A DNA stretch of 44,023 bases from NCBI RefSeq assembly GCF_902489365.1, contig NZ_CABTZR010000013.1, positions 1 through 44,023 of the forward strand, given 5' to 3'. A program made the position numbers and the translations under genes. Shown here piece by piece: positions 9,035-17,178 of the stretch (position 1 is the first letter of the stretch; each line of letters starts with the position of its first letter). The stretch is from an uncultured Corynebacterium sp. GTDB lineage: Bacteria; Actinomycetota; Actinomycetes; Mycobacteriales; Mycobacteriaceae. The notes under the pieces are model-generated. The model searched no databases. It had not been told where the DNA came from and saw nothing but the letters and a program-made list of their open reading frames with translations.

Positions 9035-9763
9035 CTAATGGGCAACGGAAGCGAGCCACGCGGAATGGAGACGCGAATCGCCGTTTTCTTCCGGATGAAA
9101 GCTCAACGCCGTGACGTACCCTTGACGCACGCCCACAATAGCCTCGCGCCCCGCGACAGGACGAGTTCGTGTGCGAACGTCACTTCCCTCACCACTGGAA
9201 ACAATGTCATGGACGGGCAGGGGCACGGTGGCGATGACCTCGACGCCCTCGCCCGCGCGGGTAACGATGGGCGCGCGGATAAAGCTCGCTTCGATGGCTA
9301 GAGGCTCGCCGGACCTCTGGCCTTCCATCGCGACCGGCACGGTACGCTCCTCGGAGAAGCGCTGGTTGCCGAAGGCGTTGCGACGCACGGTGACGTCGAT
9401 AAGCCCCAGCGTCTGTTGGCCCGGCGCGGGGTTTTCCAGCTCGCGGGCGCTGTAGATGAGCCCCGCGCAGGTGGCCAGAACCGGCAGCCCACCCTCGACG
9501 GCGCGGCGCAACGGCTCCGCGACGCCGAAGGAGCGCGCCAGCTTATCGATGGCGCTCGACTCTCCGCCCGGCAGAATGATTCCGTCCAGCCCCTCGAGAT
9601 CCTGCGGCAGACGCACCCGGCGCGTTGCAGCGCCGAGGCTCTCCAACACAGCGATGTGCTCTTCCACTCCACCCTGCAGCGCGAGCACGCCGACGAGCGG
9701 GCGCGCTGTCTCCGCCGCCGTCATCATTCCCTTTGCACGCTCTGTGTTCATCGCGCGGTTCAT
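9035..9763 (-). CDS. pdxT: Pyridoxal 5'-phosphate synthase glutaminase subunit
   Basis: Class-I-like glutaminase that hydrolyses glutamine and channels ammonia to PdxS for PLP synthesis. The hallmarks are present: GVLALQGGVEEH at the N-terminus, LPGGESSAI, the nucleophile Cys in LATCAGLIYSA, and the His-Glu pair in ALSFHPEENGDSRLH. The start is uncertain: in-frame GTG 9772, ATG 9763, ATG 9751 and tandem ATGs at 9727/9724 all precede the conserved core. AAAGGGA sits directly before the tandem ATGs, and a start there would match family length better. The gene begins within a few bases of the pdxS stop, so the two are co-transcribed. Confidence 0.94.
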   Translation of the reverse strand: MNRAMNTERAKGMMTAAETARPLVGVLALQGGVEEHIAVLESLGAATRRVRLPQDLEGLDGIILPGGESSAIDKLARSFGVAEPLRRAVEGGLPVLATCAGLIYSARELENPAPGQQTLGLIDVTVRRNAFGNQRFSEERTVPVAMEGQRSGEPLAIEASFIRAPIVTRAGEGVEVIATVPLPVHDIVSSGEGSDVRTRTRPVAGREAIVGVRQGYVTALSFHPEENGDSRLHSAWLASVAH

Positions 9764-9777
9764 TGCGCGCACCGCGT

Positions 9778-10680
9778 TTACCAGCCGCGCTCGGCCAGGC
9801 GGTGCGGGGCGGGGATGTCGTTGACGTTGATGCCCACCATGGCCTCGCCCAGGCCGCGGCTGATCTTGGCCAGCTCGGCCGGCTGATCGTAGAGGGTCGC
9901 GGCCTTCACGATGGCCTCCGCACGTTTCGCAGGCTCGCCGGACTTGAAGATGCCGGAGCCGACGAAGACGCCTTCGGCGCCCATCTGGCGGACGAGGGCG
10001 GCGTCGGCAGGCGTGGCCACACCGCCAGCGACAAACAGCACGACCGGCAGCTTGCCGGTCTCCGCGACCTCAGCAACCAGGTCATACGGCGCCTGCAATT
10101 CCTTGGCTGCAACGTAGAGCTCGTCGCGATCCAGGTTCTGAAGGCGCGCGATTTCACCCTTGATGGTGCGCAGGTGCTTGACGGCCTCGGAGACGTCGCC
10201 AGTACCGGCCTCGCCCTTGGAGCGGATCATGGCCGCGCCCTCGGTGATGCGGCGCAGGGCCTCTCCCAGGTTGGTAGCACCGCAGACGAAGGGCACGTCG
10301 AAATCCCACTTGTTGATGTGGTTGACGTAATCGGCCGGGCTGAGCACCTCGGACTCGTCGATGAAGTCCACGCCCAGCTCGCCGAGAATCTGCGCCTCTA
10401 CGAAGTGGCCGATGCGGGTCTTCGCCATCACCGGGATGTCCACGGCATTGACGATTCCCTCGATGAGGTCCGGGTCAGACATGCGGGCCACACCACCCTG
10501 GGCGCGAATATCGGCCGGCACGCGCTCCAGCGCCATGACGGCGGACGCACCCGCGTCTTCAGCAATTCGTGCCTGCTCCGGGGTGACGACGTCCATGATG
10601 ACGCCACCCTTGAGCATGTCAGCTAGTCCACGCTTGACGCGCGTCGTGGCGCGTCCCTGTTCATTCTTCTGTTCAGTCAT
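9778..10680 (-). CDS. pdxS: Pyridoxal 5'-phosphate synthase lyase subunit
   Basis: The (βα)8 synthase subunit that builds PLP from ribose 5-phosphate, glyceraldehyde 3-phosphate and ammonia. The 300-residue product carries GGVIMDVVTPEQARIAEDAG, VMALERVPADIRAQGGVARM, the lysine-bearing IPVMAKTRIGH and the phosphate-binding GVFVGSGIFKS, all diagnostic of the DXP-independent vitamin B6 pathway. It is the first gene of pdxST and diverges from pdxR. CACTAT (10688-10693, minus strand) ends 7 nt before the ATG, with TTGTCT 18 nt further upstream, which again looks leaderless. Confidence 0.97.
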   Translation of the reverse strand: MTEQKNEQGRATTRVKRGLADMLKGGVIMDVVTPEQARIAEDAGASAVMALERVPADIRAQGGVARMSDPDLIEGIVNAVDIPVMAKTRIGHFVEAQILGELGVDFIDESEVLSPADYVNHINKWDFDVPFVCGATNLGEALRRITEGAAMIRSKGEAGTGDVSEAVKHLRTIKGEIARLQNLDRDELYVAAKELQAPYDLVAEVAETGKLPVVLFVAGGVATPADAALVRQMGAEGVFVGSGIFKSGEPAKRAEAIVKAATLYDQPAELAKISRGLGEAMVGINVNDIPAPHRLAERGW

Positions 10681-10761
10681 GGCTCACATAGTGGCGCAGA
10701 AAAATGGTCCAAGACAAGAGCCATTTCCCGAGTGTTGAATTAGACCACTTATGATGGGGCC
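10681..10761. promoter_or_regulatory. pdxS/pdxR divergent control region with PdxR-like sites
   Basis: An 81-nt intergenic region. On the minus strand TAAGTGGTCTA (10741-10751) matches the AAAGTGGW(T)CTA-type motif that I recall for corynebacterial PdxR in all but one position. A related AAAATGGTCCA (10700-10710) lies in the opposite orientation, near the pdxS -35 region. The pdxR -10 is TATGAT (10750-10755), 6 nt before the GTG. PdxR is known in C. glutamicum to activate pdxST and affect its own gene; site assignment is inference. Confidence 0.7.
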
Positions 10762-12060
10762 GTGTCTTTCCGCCTCGACCCATCTGATACGCGCGCGCTG
10801 CCGGTGCAGATCGCCGAAGCCCTCCGCGCCCACGTTGCCGCCGGAATTCTGCTGCCCGGCGAGCAGGTTCCGTCGACGCGATCGCTAGCCCGCGACTTGG
10901 GCATTTCCCGAGGCAGCGTGGTTACCGCCTATGAGCAGCTCACCGCCGAGGGTTACCTCACCGCGGAGGTTGGCTCGGGCACCGTCATCAACCCGCACCT
11001 GCCGCACGGGCGCGCCCCGCAGCCCTCTCCGGCGCCGCGGCCGACCCCCACTCCACAGCGCGTGGAGTTGACTCCCGGTCTGCCCGATACCGCCGGAATC
11101 ATCACCCCCGAATGGAGGGCGGCATGGCGCAAGGCCGCGGTGGACCCTTCCAGCGACCTCCCCCGCGAGGTGGCCGCGCACCTGCGCCACATGCGCGGGC
11201 TGACGGTCGACCCTGCCTATGTTGTCATCACCGCCGGCGCCCGCGACGGGCTGTCGGTGTTGCTGCGCGCGCTGGGCGGCGAGCTTCGCGTGGGCGTGGA
11301 ATCGCCGGGCTACCCCAGTCTGCGCCGCATCCCCCAGGCCTTGGGCCACACGCTTGTCGACGTCCCCACCGACACCCACGGCGTCACCGTCCCCACCGTC
11401 GACCTCGACGTTCTCATCGTCACTCCCTCCCATCAGCACCCTTATGGCGGTTCCCTGCCGGCTGCCCGGCGCGCGGAGCTTGTCGAGTGGGCGCGGGGCA
11501 ACGACGTGCTCATCATCGAGGATGATTTCGATTCCGAGCTGCGCTACGTCGGCCAGCCACTGCCCGCGCTGGCCGCGCTCGGCCCGGAACGCACTGTCTT
11601 GTTGGGCACGTTTTCCTCGGTGATTTCCCCGTCGATCGCGTGCGGCTACCTCGTGACACCTCCCCACCTGCGCGCAAGCGTGGACCGCGTGCGGGAGGTC
11701 TTCGGCCAACCCGTCGGCGCTATCCCCCAAGCAGCGCTGGCGAACTACCTGGCCAGCGGCGCGCTGCGACGGCATACGGGCAGGATGCGCCGCGCCTACA
11801 AGCGCCGCCGCGACCTCGTGCAAGCGGCGCTTGCTGATTCCCCCGCCACCCTCCTGCCCATCCATGGTGGGCTCCATGCGGTGTTGTTGTGTGAGGAGGG
11901 CGTCGTCAAGCGCGCGGCCGATCTGGGACTCACGCTGACCCCGCTGCGCGATTATTGGGGCGGCGCGCCCGCCGAGGAAGGCGTGGTCTTGGGGTTCGGG
12001 CATTTGAGCGACGTCGAACTCGCCGCCGCCCTCGAGCTGGTCAAGCAGGCCCTAGCGTAA
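10762..12060 (+). CDS. pdxR: MocR-type (GntR/aminotransferase) regulator of vitamin B6 synthesis
   Basis: A 432-residue MocR-family regulator. Residues 1-75 form a GntR winged helix (LRAHVAAGILLPGEQVPSTR, LGISRGSVVTAYEQL), followed after a Pro-rich linker by a fold-type-I aminotransferase domain (VITAGARDGLSVLLRALGG, VLIIEDDFDSELRY, TFSSVISPSIACGYLV). The expected PLP lysine position in TFSSVISPS reads as Ser, so PLP binding cannot be taken for granted. Its divergent position next to pdxST identifies it as PdxR, which activates pdxST when PLP is short. GTG is the only sensible start, with TATGAT 6 nt upstream. Two copies of the repeated word lie inside (11352, 11901). Confidence 0.9.
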   Translation: MSFRLDPSDTRALPVQIAEALRAHVAAGILLPGEQVPSTRSLARDLGISRGSVVTAYEQLTAEGYLTAEVGSGTVINPHLPHGRAPQPSPAPRPTPTPQRVELTPGLPDTAGIITPEWRAAWRKAAVDPSSDLPREVAAHLRHMRGLTVDPAYVVITAGARDGLSVLLRALGGELRVGVESPGYPSLRRIPQALGHTLVDVPTDTHGVTVPTVDLDVLIVTPSHQHPYGGSLPAARRAELVEWARGNDVLIIEDDFDSELRYVGQPLPALAALGPERTVLLGTFSSVISPSIACGYLVTPPHLRASVDRVREVFGQPVGAIPQAALANYLASGALRRHTGRMRRAYKRRRDLVQAALADSPATLLPIHGGLHAVLLCEEGVVKRAADLGLTLTPLRDYWGGAPAEEGVVLGFGHLSDVELAAALELVKQALA

Positions 12061-12065
12061 TAATC

Positions 12066-12090
12066 CGTGGCGCAGCCACTCTGCGCCACG
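12066..12090. terminator. Perfect hairpin after pdxR
   Basis: CGTGGCGCAG (12066-12075) and CTGCGCCACG (12081-12090) form a perfect 10-bp stem with a 5-nt loop, 6 nt after the pdxR stop. No T-tract follows, so it is either a weak terminator or an RNA-stabilising element. The next gene's -10 (TAGCGT, 12092-12097) starts right after it. Confidence 0.5.
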
Positions 12091-12104
12091 CTAGCGTTGG
12101 CAGC

Positions 12105-12719
12105 ATGAAGCTTTTTCTGCATGGACAGTCCGCCGTAGCCGTCGAGGCACCCCAGGGCCGCATCGTCATCGACCCCGGCCCCCTTTCAGACCTCAGTTGC
12201 CTCGAGGACGCCAACGCGGTGCTCCTCACGCACGCGCACGGCGATCACCTCGACGTCGACGCCGTGCGCGCGAGCGGCCTACCGGTGTGGGGAACGCGCG
12301 AGGCCGTCGACGCCATCGGTTCCGGCACCGCAGTCCACACAGGCGAGGAGTTCGAAGTCCTAGGCCTGAGAATCCGCGCGGTGGGTGGACTCCACGAGGA
12401 AATCCACCCCAACATTCCGCGCCCGGAGAACCTGGGCTATTTCTTCAATGGAGTGCTGCACCCCGGCGACCAGTGGGTTGCCTCGGAAGGACGCACGGTT
12501 GACGTCCTCCTGCTCCCCATCGCCGGGCCGTGGGTGCGCGGGGCGGATGCCGCGGACTACGCCATGCGCATCGGCGCGCGCGTGACGGTGCCCATCCACG
12601 ACGCCGTGCTTTCCGACGCCGGCAAGCAGATCACCGACGGCATGCTCCAACGTGCCGGCGTGACTGGCTATCAGCGCCTAGCCCCGGGGGAATCCATCGA
12701 CATCCAACAGCGGCCTTGA
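12105..12719 (+). CDS. MBL-fold metallo-hydrolase (UlaG-like)
   Basis: A 204-residue metallo-β-lactamase-fold protein. The metal motif THAHGDHLD (HxHxDH) lies at residues 41-49, and further His residues occur in GGLHEEIHP, LHPGD and PIHDAVLSDAG, enough for a binuclear site. It resembles the small UlaG/YtnP-like hydrolases annotated from sequence only. The substrate is unknown. ATG 12105 is chosen because TAGCGT ends 7 nt upstream and because MKLFLHGQSAVAVE begins the fold; the longer open frame upstream lies inside pdxR. It stands alone between pdxR and metY. Confidence 0.82.
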   Translation: MKLFLHGQSAVAVEAPQGRIVIDPGPLSDLSCLEDANAVLLTHAHGDHLDVDAVRASGLPVWGTREAVDAIGSGTAVHTGEEFEVLGLRIRAVGGLHEEIHPNIPRPENLGYFFNGVLHPGDQWVASEGRTVDVLLLPIAGPWVRGADAADYAMRIGARVTVPIHDAVLSDAGKQITDGMLQRAGVTGYQRLAPGESIDIQQRP

Positions 12720-12857
12720 GCCTTCGCGCTGCAGGGAGATCTACAGCGCGCACAGGCCACCGAACCAACCGCTCGGTCTATTTTTATTCTCGGTCCTGCC
12801 TGCGGTTTCTAGAAAACTACTAACGGCACTGAACCGCTTGGTCTACCCTTTTGTGAC
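12720..12857 (+). promoter_or_regulatory. metY promoter region with two McbR-like operator words
   Basis: The word AACCGCTYGGTCTA occurs at 12767-12780 and 12832-12845 (13 of 14 identical). In reverse complement the second extends to TAGACCAAGCGGTTCA, which differs in one base from a site upstream of metQ. The left half equals the TAGAC half of the known McbR motif TAGAC-N6-GTCTA, at the same spacing. TACCCT (12844-12849) ends 8 nt before the metY ATG and overlaps the second copy, a position suited to repression. A 7-bp stem (CGCGCTG 12725-12731 / CAGCGCG 12744-12750) may end the upstream transcript. Confidence 0.65.
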
Positions 12858-14177
12858 ATGAGCACCAAATACGATAATTCCGCAGTTGACGAGTGGTCCT
12901 TTGCCACCCGCGCCCTCCACGCCGGCCAGAACCTGGACGGCTCCACCAACGCACGCAACGTGCCGATTTACCAGACCACCTCCTATGTCTTCAACGATGC
13001 CGAGCACGCCGCCAACCGCTTTAACCTTTCGGATGCCGGCCCGATTTATACCCGCCTGACCAACCCCACGCAGGACGCGTTGGAGGAGCGCCTCGCCTCC
13101 CTCGAGGGCGGCGTCGCCGCCGTGGCTTTTGCCTCCGGCCAGGCCGCCGAAACCGCCGCCATTTTAAACCTGGCCTCCGCCGGCGACCACATTGTTACCT
13201 CCCCGCGCCTCTACGGCGGCACCTCCACGCTGTTTACCGTGACGCTGAAGCGCCTGGGAATCGACGTCACCCTCGTTGAGAACCCCGATGACCCGGCCTC
13301 CTGGCAGGACGCCGTGCAGCCGAACACCAAGGCTTTCTACGGCGAGACCTTCGGCAACCCAGTCGCCGATGTCCTCGACATCCCCGCCATCGCGGAGGTT
13401 GCGCACAAGAACCAGGTCCCGCTCATCGTGGACAACACCATCGCCACCGGCGCACTCGCCCGCCCGCTGGAGCTGGGCGCGGACGTCGTCGTGGTGTCCA
13501 CCACCAAGTTCTACAGCGGCAACGGCTCCGCCATCGGTGGCGCCATCATCGACGGCGGCTCCTTCGACTGGACCGTCGAGCGCGACGGCGAGCCCATCTT
13601 CCCCTACTTCGTTACCCCGGACGAGGCTTACCACGGACTCAAGTACGCCGACCTGGGCGCACCGGCCTTCGCCGTCAAGGCGCGCGCGGGCCTGCTGCGC
13701 GATACAGGTGCCGCCATCTCCCCCTTCAACGCCTGGCTGACGCTGAATGGCATTGAGACGTTGCAGTTGCGCGTCGAGAAGCACAATGCCAACGCCCAGG
13801 CCGTGGCCGAGTACCTTGAGTCCCACGCCAAGGTCACGAAGGTCAACTACGCCGGCCTGGAGACCTCGCCGTACAAGGCCACCAAGGAGAAGCTGGGATA
13901 CGACTACACCGGCTCCGTGCTCTCCTTCGACATCGACGGCGGCCGCGAGGAGGCGTGGGCGTTCATCGATGCGCTGAAGCTGCATTCCAACCTGGCCAAC
14001 ATCGGCGATACCCGCTCCCTGGTCGTGCACCCGGCGACCACCACGCACTCCCAGTCCGACGAGGCAGCGCTCAAGGCCGCGGGCATTACGCAGGCCACAG
14101 TGCGTCTGTCTGTCGGTATTGAGGACGTCAACGACATCATCGCCGACCTCGAGCGCGGGTTTGCGGCCATTGGTTAG
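12858..14177 (+). CDS. metY: O-acetylhomoserine sulfhydrylase
   Basis: PLP-dependent enzyme that makes homocysteine directly from O-acetylhomoserine and sulfide. The 439-residue product shows the Cys/Met metabolism enzyme family features: GQNLDGSTNARNVPIYQTTS, YTRLTNPTQDALEERLASLEGG, FASGQAAETAAILNL, and the Schiff-base lysine Lys217 in VSTTKFYSGNG. The long FNDAEHAANRFNL segment and the GGxIIDGG stretch favour MetY over MetB. It is directly followed by metX with overlapping ends, the corynebacterial direct-sulfhydrylation pair. Regulation by McbR is suggested by the operator-like words upstream. Confidence 0.95.
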   Translation: MSTKYDNSAVDEWSFATRALHAGQNLDGSTNARNVPIYQTTSYVFNDAEHAANRFNLSDAGPIYTRLTNPTQDALEERLASLEGGVAAVAFASGQAAETAAILNLASAGDHIVTSPRLYGGTSTLFTVTLKRLGIDVTLVENPDDPASWQDAVQPNTKAFYGETFGNPVADVLDIPAIAEVAHKNQVPLIVDNTIATGALARPLELGADVVVVSTTKFYSGNGSAIGGAIIDGGSFDWTVERDGEPIFPYFVTPDEAYHGLKYADLGAPAFAVKARAGLLRDTGAAISPFNAWLTLNGIETLQLRVEKHNANAQAVAEYLESHAKVTKVNYAGLETSPYKATKEKLGYDYTGSVLSFDIDGGREEAWAFIDALKLHSNLANIGDTRSLVVHPATTTHSQSDEAALKAAGITQATVRLSVGIEDVNDIIADLERGFAAIG

Positions 14178-15324
14178 CGCCGTCCCGGAGCTCGCGCCCG
14201 AAGGCGAGCTCGCCGTCGTCCCCATCGGTGACTTCACCACCGAAGCAGGCGCCGTGCTTGCCGACGCCCACGTGGCCTACCAACGCTGGGGCGCTTTCGC
14301 CGGCGACCCGGACGGCGTCAACAACGTCGTAGTGGTTGAGCACGCGCTGACCGGGGATTCCAACGTGGCGGACTGGTGGTCCGACCTAGTCGGCCCCGGC
14401 AAAGCCCTGGACACCACGCGCTGGTGCGTCATCGCGACTAATGCGCTGGGCGGCTGCAACGGATCGACGGGGCCGAAGTCACTGCACCCGGATGGAAAGC
14501 CGTGGGGCGGGCGCTTCCCGGCGCTGTCGATTCGGGACTTGGTGGAGGCTGAGCACGACTGTTTGAAGGAGCTGGGCATTTCGCGTGTGCACGCGGTGCT
14601 CGGCGGCTCGATGGGCGGCGCGCGGACTCTGGAGTGGAGCCTGCTGCACCCGGAAAGCGTGTCCGCGGTGTGCGTGATTGCGGTGTCTGCCCGGGCTTCC
14701 GGCTGGCAGATTGGCATCCAATCCGCGCAGATTTCTGCCATCGAGCGCGACCCGTTTTGGCATGGCGGAAACTACTACCTCACCGATAAGTCGCCGCGGG
14801 ATGGTCTGGCAGCAGCGCGCCGCATTGCGCATTTGACGTATCGCGGCGAGCAGGAGATCGATGAACGCTTCGGCGCCCAGCCGCAGCAGGGCGAAAACCC
14901 GCTGGGGCCGCACCGAGAGCTCAACCAGCGTTTCGCGGTGAACTCTTACCTGGATTACCAGGGGGCTAAGCTCACCGAGCGCTTCGATGCGGGCTCCTAC
15001 GTGGTTCTCACGGAGGCGCTAAACCGGCACGACGTCGGTCGCGGGCGCGGCGGGCTCATCAAGGCGCTGGCGGCCTCCCAGGTGCCGACGATGGTGGTGG
15101 GCGTGGACACGGATATCCTCTACCCCTATCACCAGCAGGAGCACATCTCCCGCAACGTCAACCACCTGCTGGCGATGGCCAAGATTGTCTCCCCCGTGGG
15201 CCACGATGCCTTCCTAACGGAGACCCGGCAGATGAACCGCATCCTGCGCAATTTCCTGCTACTCTCCGCACCACATGGCCTCGATGTGGGCCCTGCGTAC
15301 GTGGGCGATGAGTATTACATCTAA
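14170..15324 (+). CDS. metX: Homoserine O-acetyltransferase
   Basis: α/β-hydrolase-fold enzyme that acetylates homoserine with acetyl-CoA, the step before MetY. The nucleophile Ser147 sits in LGGSMGGART; the Asp is in VDTDILYP and the His in VGHDAF. EHALTGDSNVADWW and NALGGCNGSTGP are further signatures. I place the start at TTG 14170, overlapping the metY stop by 8 nt, which gives 384 residues (C. glutamicum MetX is about 377-379); TTG 14161 is the alternative and neither has a strong ribosome-binding site. The overlap implies translational coupling. One copy of the repeated word lies at 14256. Confidence 0.95.
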   Translation: MVSAVPELAPEGELAVVPIGDFTTEAGAVLADAHVAYQRWGAFAGDPDGVNNVVVVEHALTGDSNVADWWSDLVGPGKALDTTRWCVIATNALGGCNGSTGPKSLHPDGKPWGGRFPALSIRDLVEAEHDCLKELGISRVHAVLGGSMGGARTLEWSLLHPESVSAVCVIAVSARASGWQIGIQSAQISAIERDPFWHGGNYYLTDKSPRDGLAAARRIAHLTYRGEQEIDERFGAQPQQGENPLGPHRELNQRFAVNSYLDYQGAKLTERFDAGSYVVLTEALNRHDVGRGRGGLIKALAASQVPTMVVGVDTDILYPYHQQEHISRNVNHLLAMAKIVSPVGHDAFLTETRQMNRILRNFLLLSAPHGLDVGPAYVGDEYYI

Positions 15325-15334
15325 GCCTGCCTGA

Positions 15335-15757
15335 TTACGATCCAAGCGCATCGATGGAAAAGGCCGTGAACACCATCGCCGCGCCCAAGATGCCTGTAAA
15401 GCAGGCATCGAAGCGCCGGGAGCGCACCGCGAGCACGCCGACCCGCGAGGAGTCGCAGGTCAGGCGGACCACTGTCAGCCACACCAGCGCCCCGCCCAAA
15501 AGCAGGGTGGCGCGGCGCCAGTGCTCGGACACGGCATAAAACCCCGATACCACAACCGCCACCACGAACAAGCCGATGGCCAACCATTGAAGAGCCGGCG
15601 GCAGCGCCGAGGGCTTCAGGTGCGCGTCGTGGGGATTGGCCAAGGACACCGGCGGCGCAACCTTAGCCTGCGCACTGGCTCGGCCCTGAGCCGGGCGCCG
15701 AGGCATTCGTTGCGCCCGGTGCTGCGGGCTTCCTTCTGACTGCGGGGACATGTTCAT
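15335..15757 (-). CDS. DUF3017-like small membrane protein
   Basis: A 140-residue protein with a charged, Pro/Ala-rich N-terminal 50 residues and then three predicted transmembrane helices (about 57-75, 84-98, 118-136). By size, helix pattern and position directly downstream of folD (24-nt gap) it matches the DUF3017 proteins found beside folD in corynebacteria and mycobacteria. Function is unknown. It is convergent with metX, with only 10 nt between stops. Two in-frame ATGs (15757, 15751) are possible. Confidence 0.75.
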   Translation of the reverse strand: MNMSPQSEGSPQHRAQRMPRRPAQGRASAQAKVAPPVSLANPHDAHLKPSALPPALQWLAIGLFVVAVVVSGFYAVSEHWRRATLLLGGALVWLTVVRLTCDSSRVGVLAVRSRRFDACFTGILGAAMVFTAFSIDALGS

Positions 15758-15781
15758 TATTTGGGTGTTCGTGTTGCGCCG

Positions 15782-16636
15782 TTATTGAGCGGCGAGCTTT
15801 TCGGCGCGCTCGACAATGTTGCTCACCAGGAACGCGCGCGTCAGCGGGCCCACGCCACCCGGGTTCGGGGAGACGTAGCCGGCCTTCTCCCAGACGTCCT
15901 CAGCCACGTCGCCGGCGAGTTTGCCGTCGACGCGGGACACTCCGACGTCGAGAACCGCGGCGCCTTCCTTGACCATATCGGCGGTGAGCATGTGCGCCTT
16001 GCCGGCTGCCGCGATAATGACATCGGCTCCACGGGTTTCTGCGGCGAGGTCCTTGGTCCCGGTATGGCACAGCGTCACCGTGGAATTCTCGCTGCGGCGG
16101 GTCAGCATCAGACCAATCGGACGACCCACGGTCACGCCGCGGCCAATAACCACGACCTTCGCACCATCAAGCTCCACCCCAAAGCGGCGCAGCAGGTGGA
16201 TGCAACCGTTCGGCGTGCACGGCAGCGGGGCTTCCTCGTTGAGCACCAGCTTGCCCAGGTTAATCGGGTGCAGGCCATCGGCGTCCTTGGCCGGATCGAT
16301 GAGCTCAAGCACGCGGTTTTCATCCAGGTGCTTCGGCAGCGGCAGCTGCACGATATAGCCGGTGCAGGCATCGTCATGGTTGAGCTCTTCGATGACGCGC
16401 TCGAGTTCTTCCTGGGTAACGTCGCCAGGCAGGTCCTTGCGAATCGAATTGATTCCGAGCTTCTCGCAATCGCGGTGCTTCATCTTCACGTAGGAATGCG
16501 AGCCCGGATCATCGCCCACCAGGACCGTAGCCAGTCCCGGGGTAATCCCCTTCTCCTTGAGGGCGGCCACGCGCTGGGCCAGGTCCTCGAAAATCTCGTC
16601 GCGGTACAAGTTGCCATCTAGTTTGGTAGCGCTCAT
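15782..16636 (-). CDS. folD: Methylenetetrahydrofolate dehydrogenase / cyclohydrolase
   Basis: Bifunctional cytoplasmic enzyme interconverting 5,10-methylene-THF and 10-formyl-THF. Its 284 residues carry PGLATVLVGDDPGSHSYVKMKHRDCEKLGI with the catalytic lysine, YIVQLPLPKHLDE, DGLHPINLGKL, the NADP-binding VVIGRGVTVGRPIGLML and the C-terminal NPGGVGPLTRAFL. I chose ATG 16636 over ATG 16645 because TAGGAT (16644-16649, minus strand) ends 7 nt before it, so 16645 would lie inside the promoter. It diverges from trmL, the two -10 hexamers overlapping by 2 bp. Confidence 0.96.
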   Translation of the reverse strand: MSATKLDGNLYRDEIFEDLAQRVAALKEKGITPGLATVLVGDDPGSHSYVKMKHRDCEKLGINSIRKDLPGDVTQEELERVIEELNHDDACTGYIVQLPLPKHLDENRVLELIDPAKDADGLHPINLGKLVLNEEAPLPCTPNGCIHLLRRFGVELDGAKVVVIGRGVTVGRPIGLMLTRRSENSTVTLCHTGTKDLAAETRGADVIIAAAGKAHMLTADMVKEGAAVLDVGVSRVDGKLAGDVAEDVWEKAGYVSPNPGGVGPLTRAFLVSNIVERAEKLAAQ

Positions 16637-16660
16637 GCCCACCATCCTAGACTGATGCCT
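16637..16660. promoter_or_regulatory. Overlapping divergent -10 elements of folD and trmL
   Basis: Only 24 nt separate the two start codons. TAGGAT on the minus strand (16644-16649) and TAGACT on the plus strand (16648-16653) share the central TA; each ends exactly 7 nt before its own ATG. Both genes would produce leaderless mRNA, and the two promoters cannot be bound by polymerase at the same time. Confidence 0.7.
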
Positions 16661-17131
16661 ATGAGCAGCTTGCACATCGTCTTCGACAACCCCGTGATCC
16701 CGACCAACACCGGCAACGCCATCCGCACCGCCGCCGTCACGGGCGCGAGCCTGCACCTCATCGAGCCCCTCGGCTTCAACTTCGAGGACAAGCACCTCAA
16801 GCGTGCGGGCTTGGACTACCACGACCTGGCGGATCTCAAGATCCACAAGGATTTCGACGCCTGTATGGAGGCACTTCCTGGCGCGCGGGTCTTCGCCTTC
16901 ACCACCCACACAGATAAGTGGTTCACGGACATCGAATACCAGGAAGGCGATGTCCTCCTCTTCGGCACCGAGCCCACTGGCCTGCCGGAGGAACACGCCT
17001 TCCACCCGCGGGTAACTGAGCGCGTGCGCATCCCCATGATGCCGGCTAGGCGCTCGATGAATCTGTCCAACGCGGCGTCGACGGCCGTGTACGAGGCCTG
17101 GCGCCAGCTCGGCTTCCGTGGCGCGGTCTAA
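16661..17131 (+). CDS. trmL: tRNA (cytidine(34)-2'-O)-methyltransferase
   Basis: SPOUT-class enzyme that 2'-O-methylates the wobble base of tRNA-Leu isoacceptors, using SAM bound in a trefoil knot. The 156-residue product shows HIVFDNPVIPTNTGNAIRTAA, LHLIEPLGF, LLFGTEPTGLP and RIPMMPARRSMNLSNAAS, the complete TrmL/YibK signature set. The start is placed at ATG 16661 because TAGACT ends 7 nt upstream; ATG 16655, two codons earlier, is in frame but too close to the promoter. The pyruvate kinase gene follows after 47 nt. Confidence 0.93.
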   Translation: MSSLHIVFDNPVIPTNTGNAIRTAAVTGASLHLIEPLGFNFEDKHLKRAGLDYHDLADLKIHKDFDACMEALPGARVFAFTTHTDKWFTDIEYQEGDVLLFGTEPTGLPEEHAFHPRVTERVRIPMMPARRSMNLSNAASTAVYEAWRQLGFRGAV

Positions 17132-17178
17132 CAAGTCGCGGCACAATATGGGTGGACTTTCACACCGAAGGAGACACC

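Noticed and set aside
10621..10644. GCTTGACGCGC-type near-matches to the repeated word
   Set aside because: Near-matches with one or more changes in the fixed bases (for example at 21776, 25811, 34940) were not counted.
13164..14240. A 358-codon frame opposite metY
   Set aside because: Antisense shadow of metY produced by high GC content.
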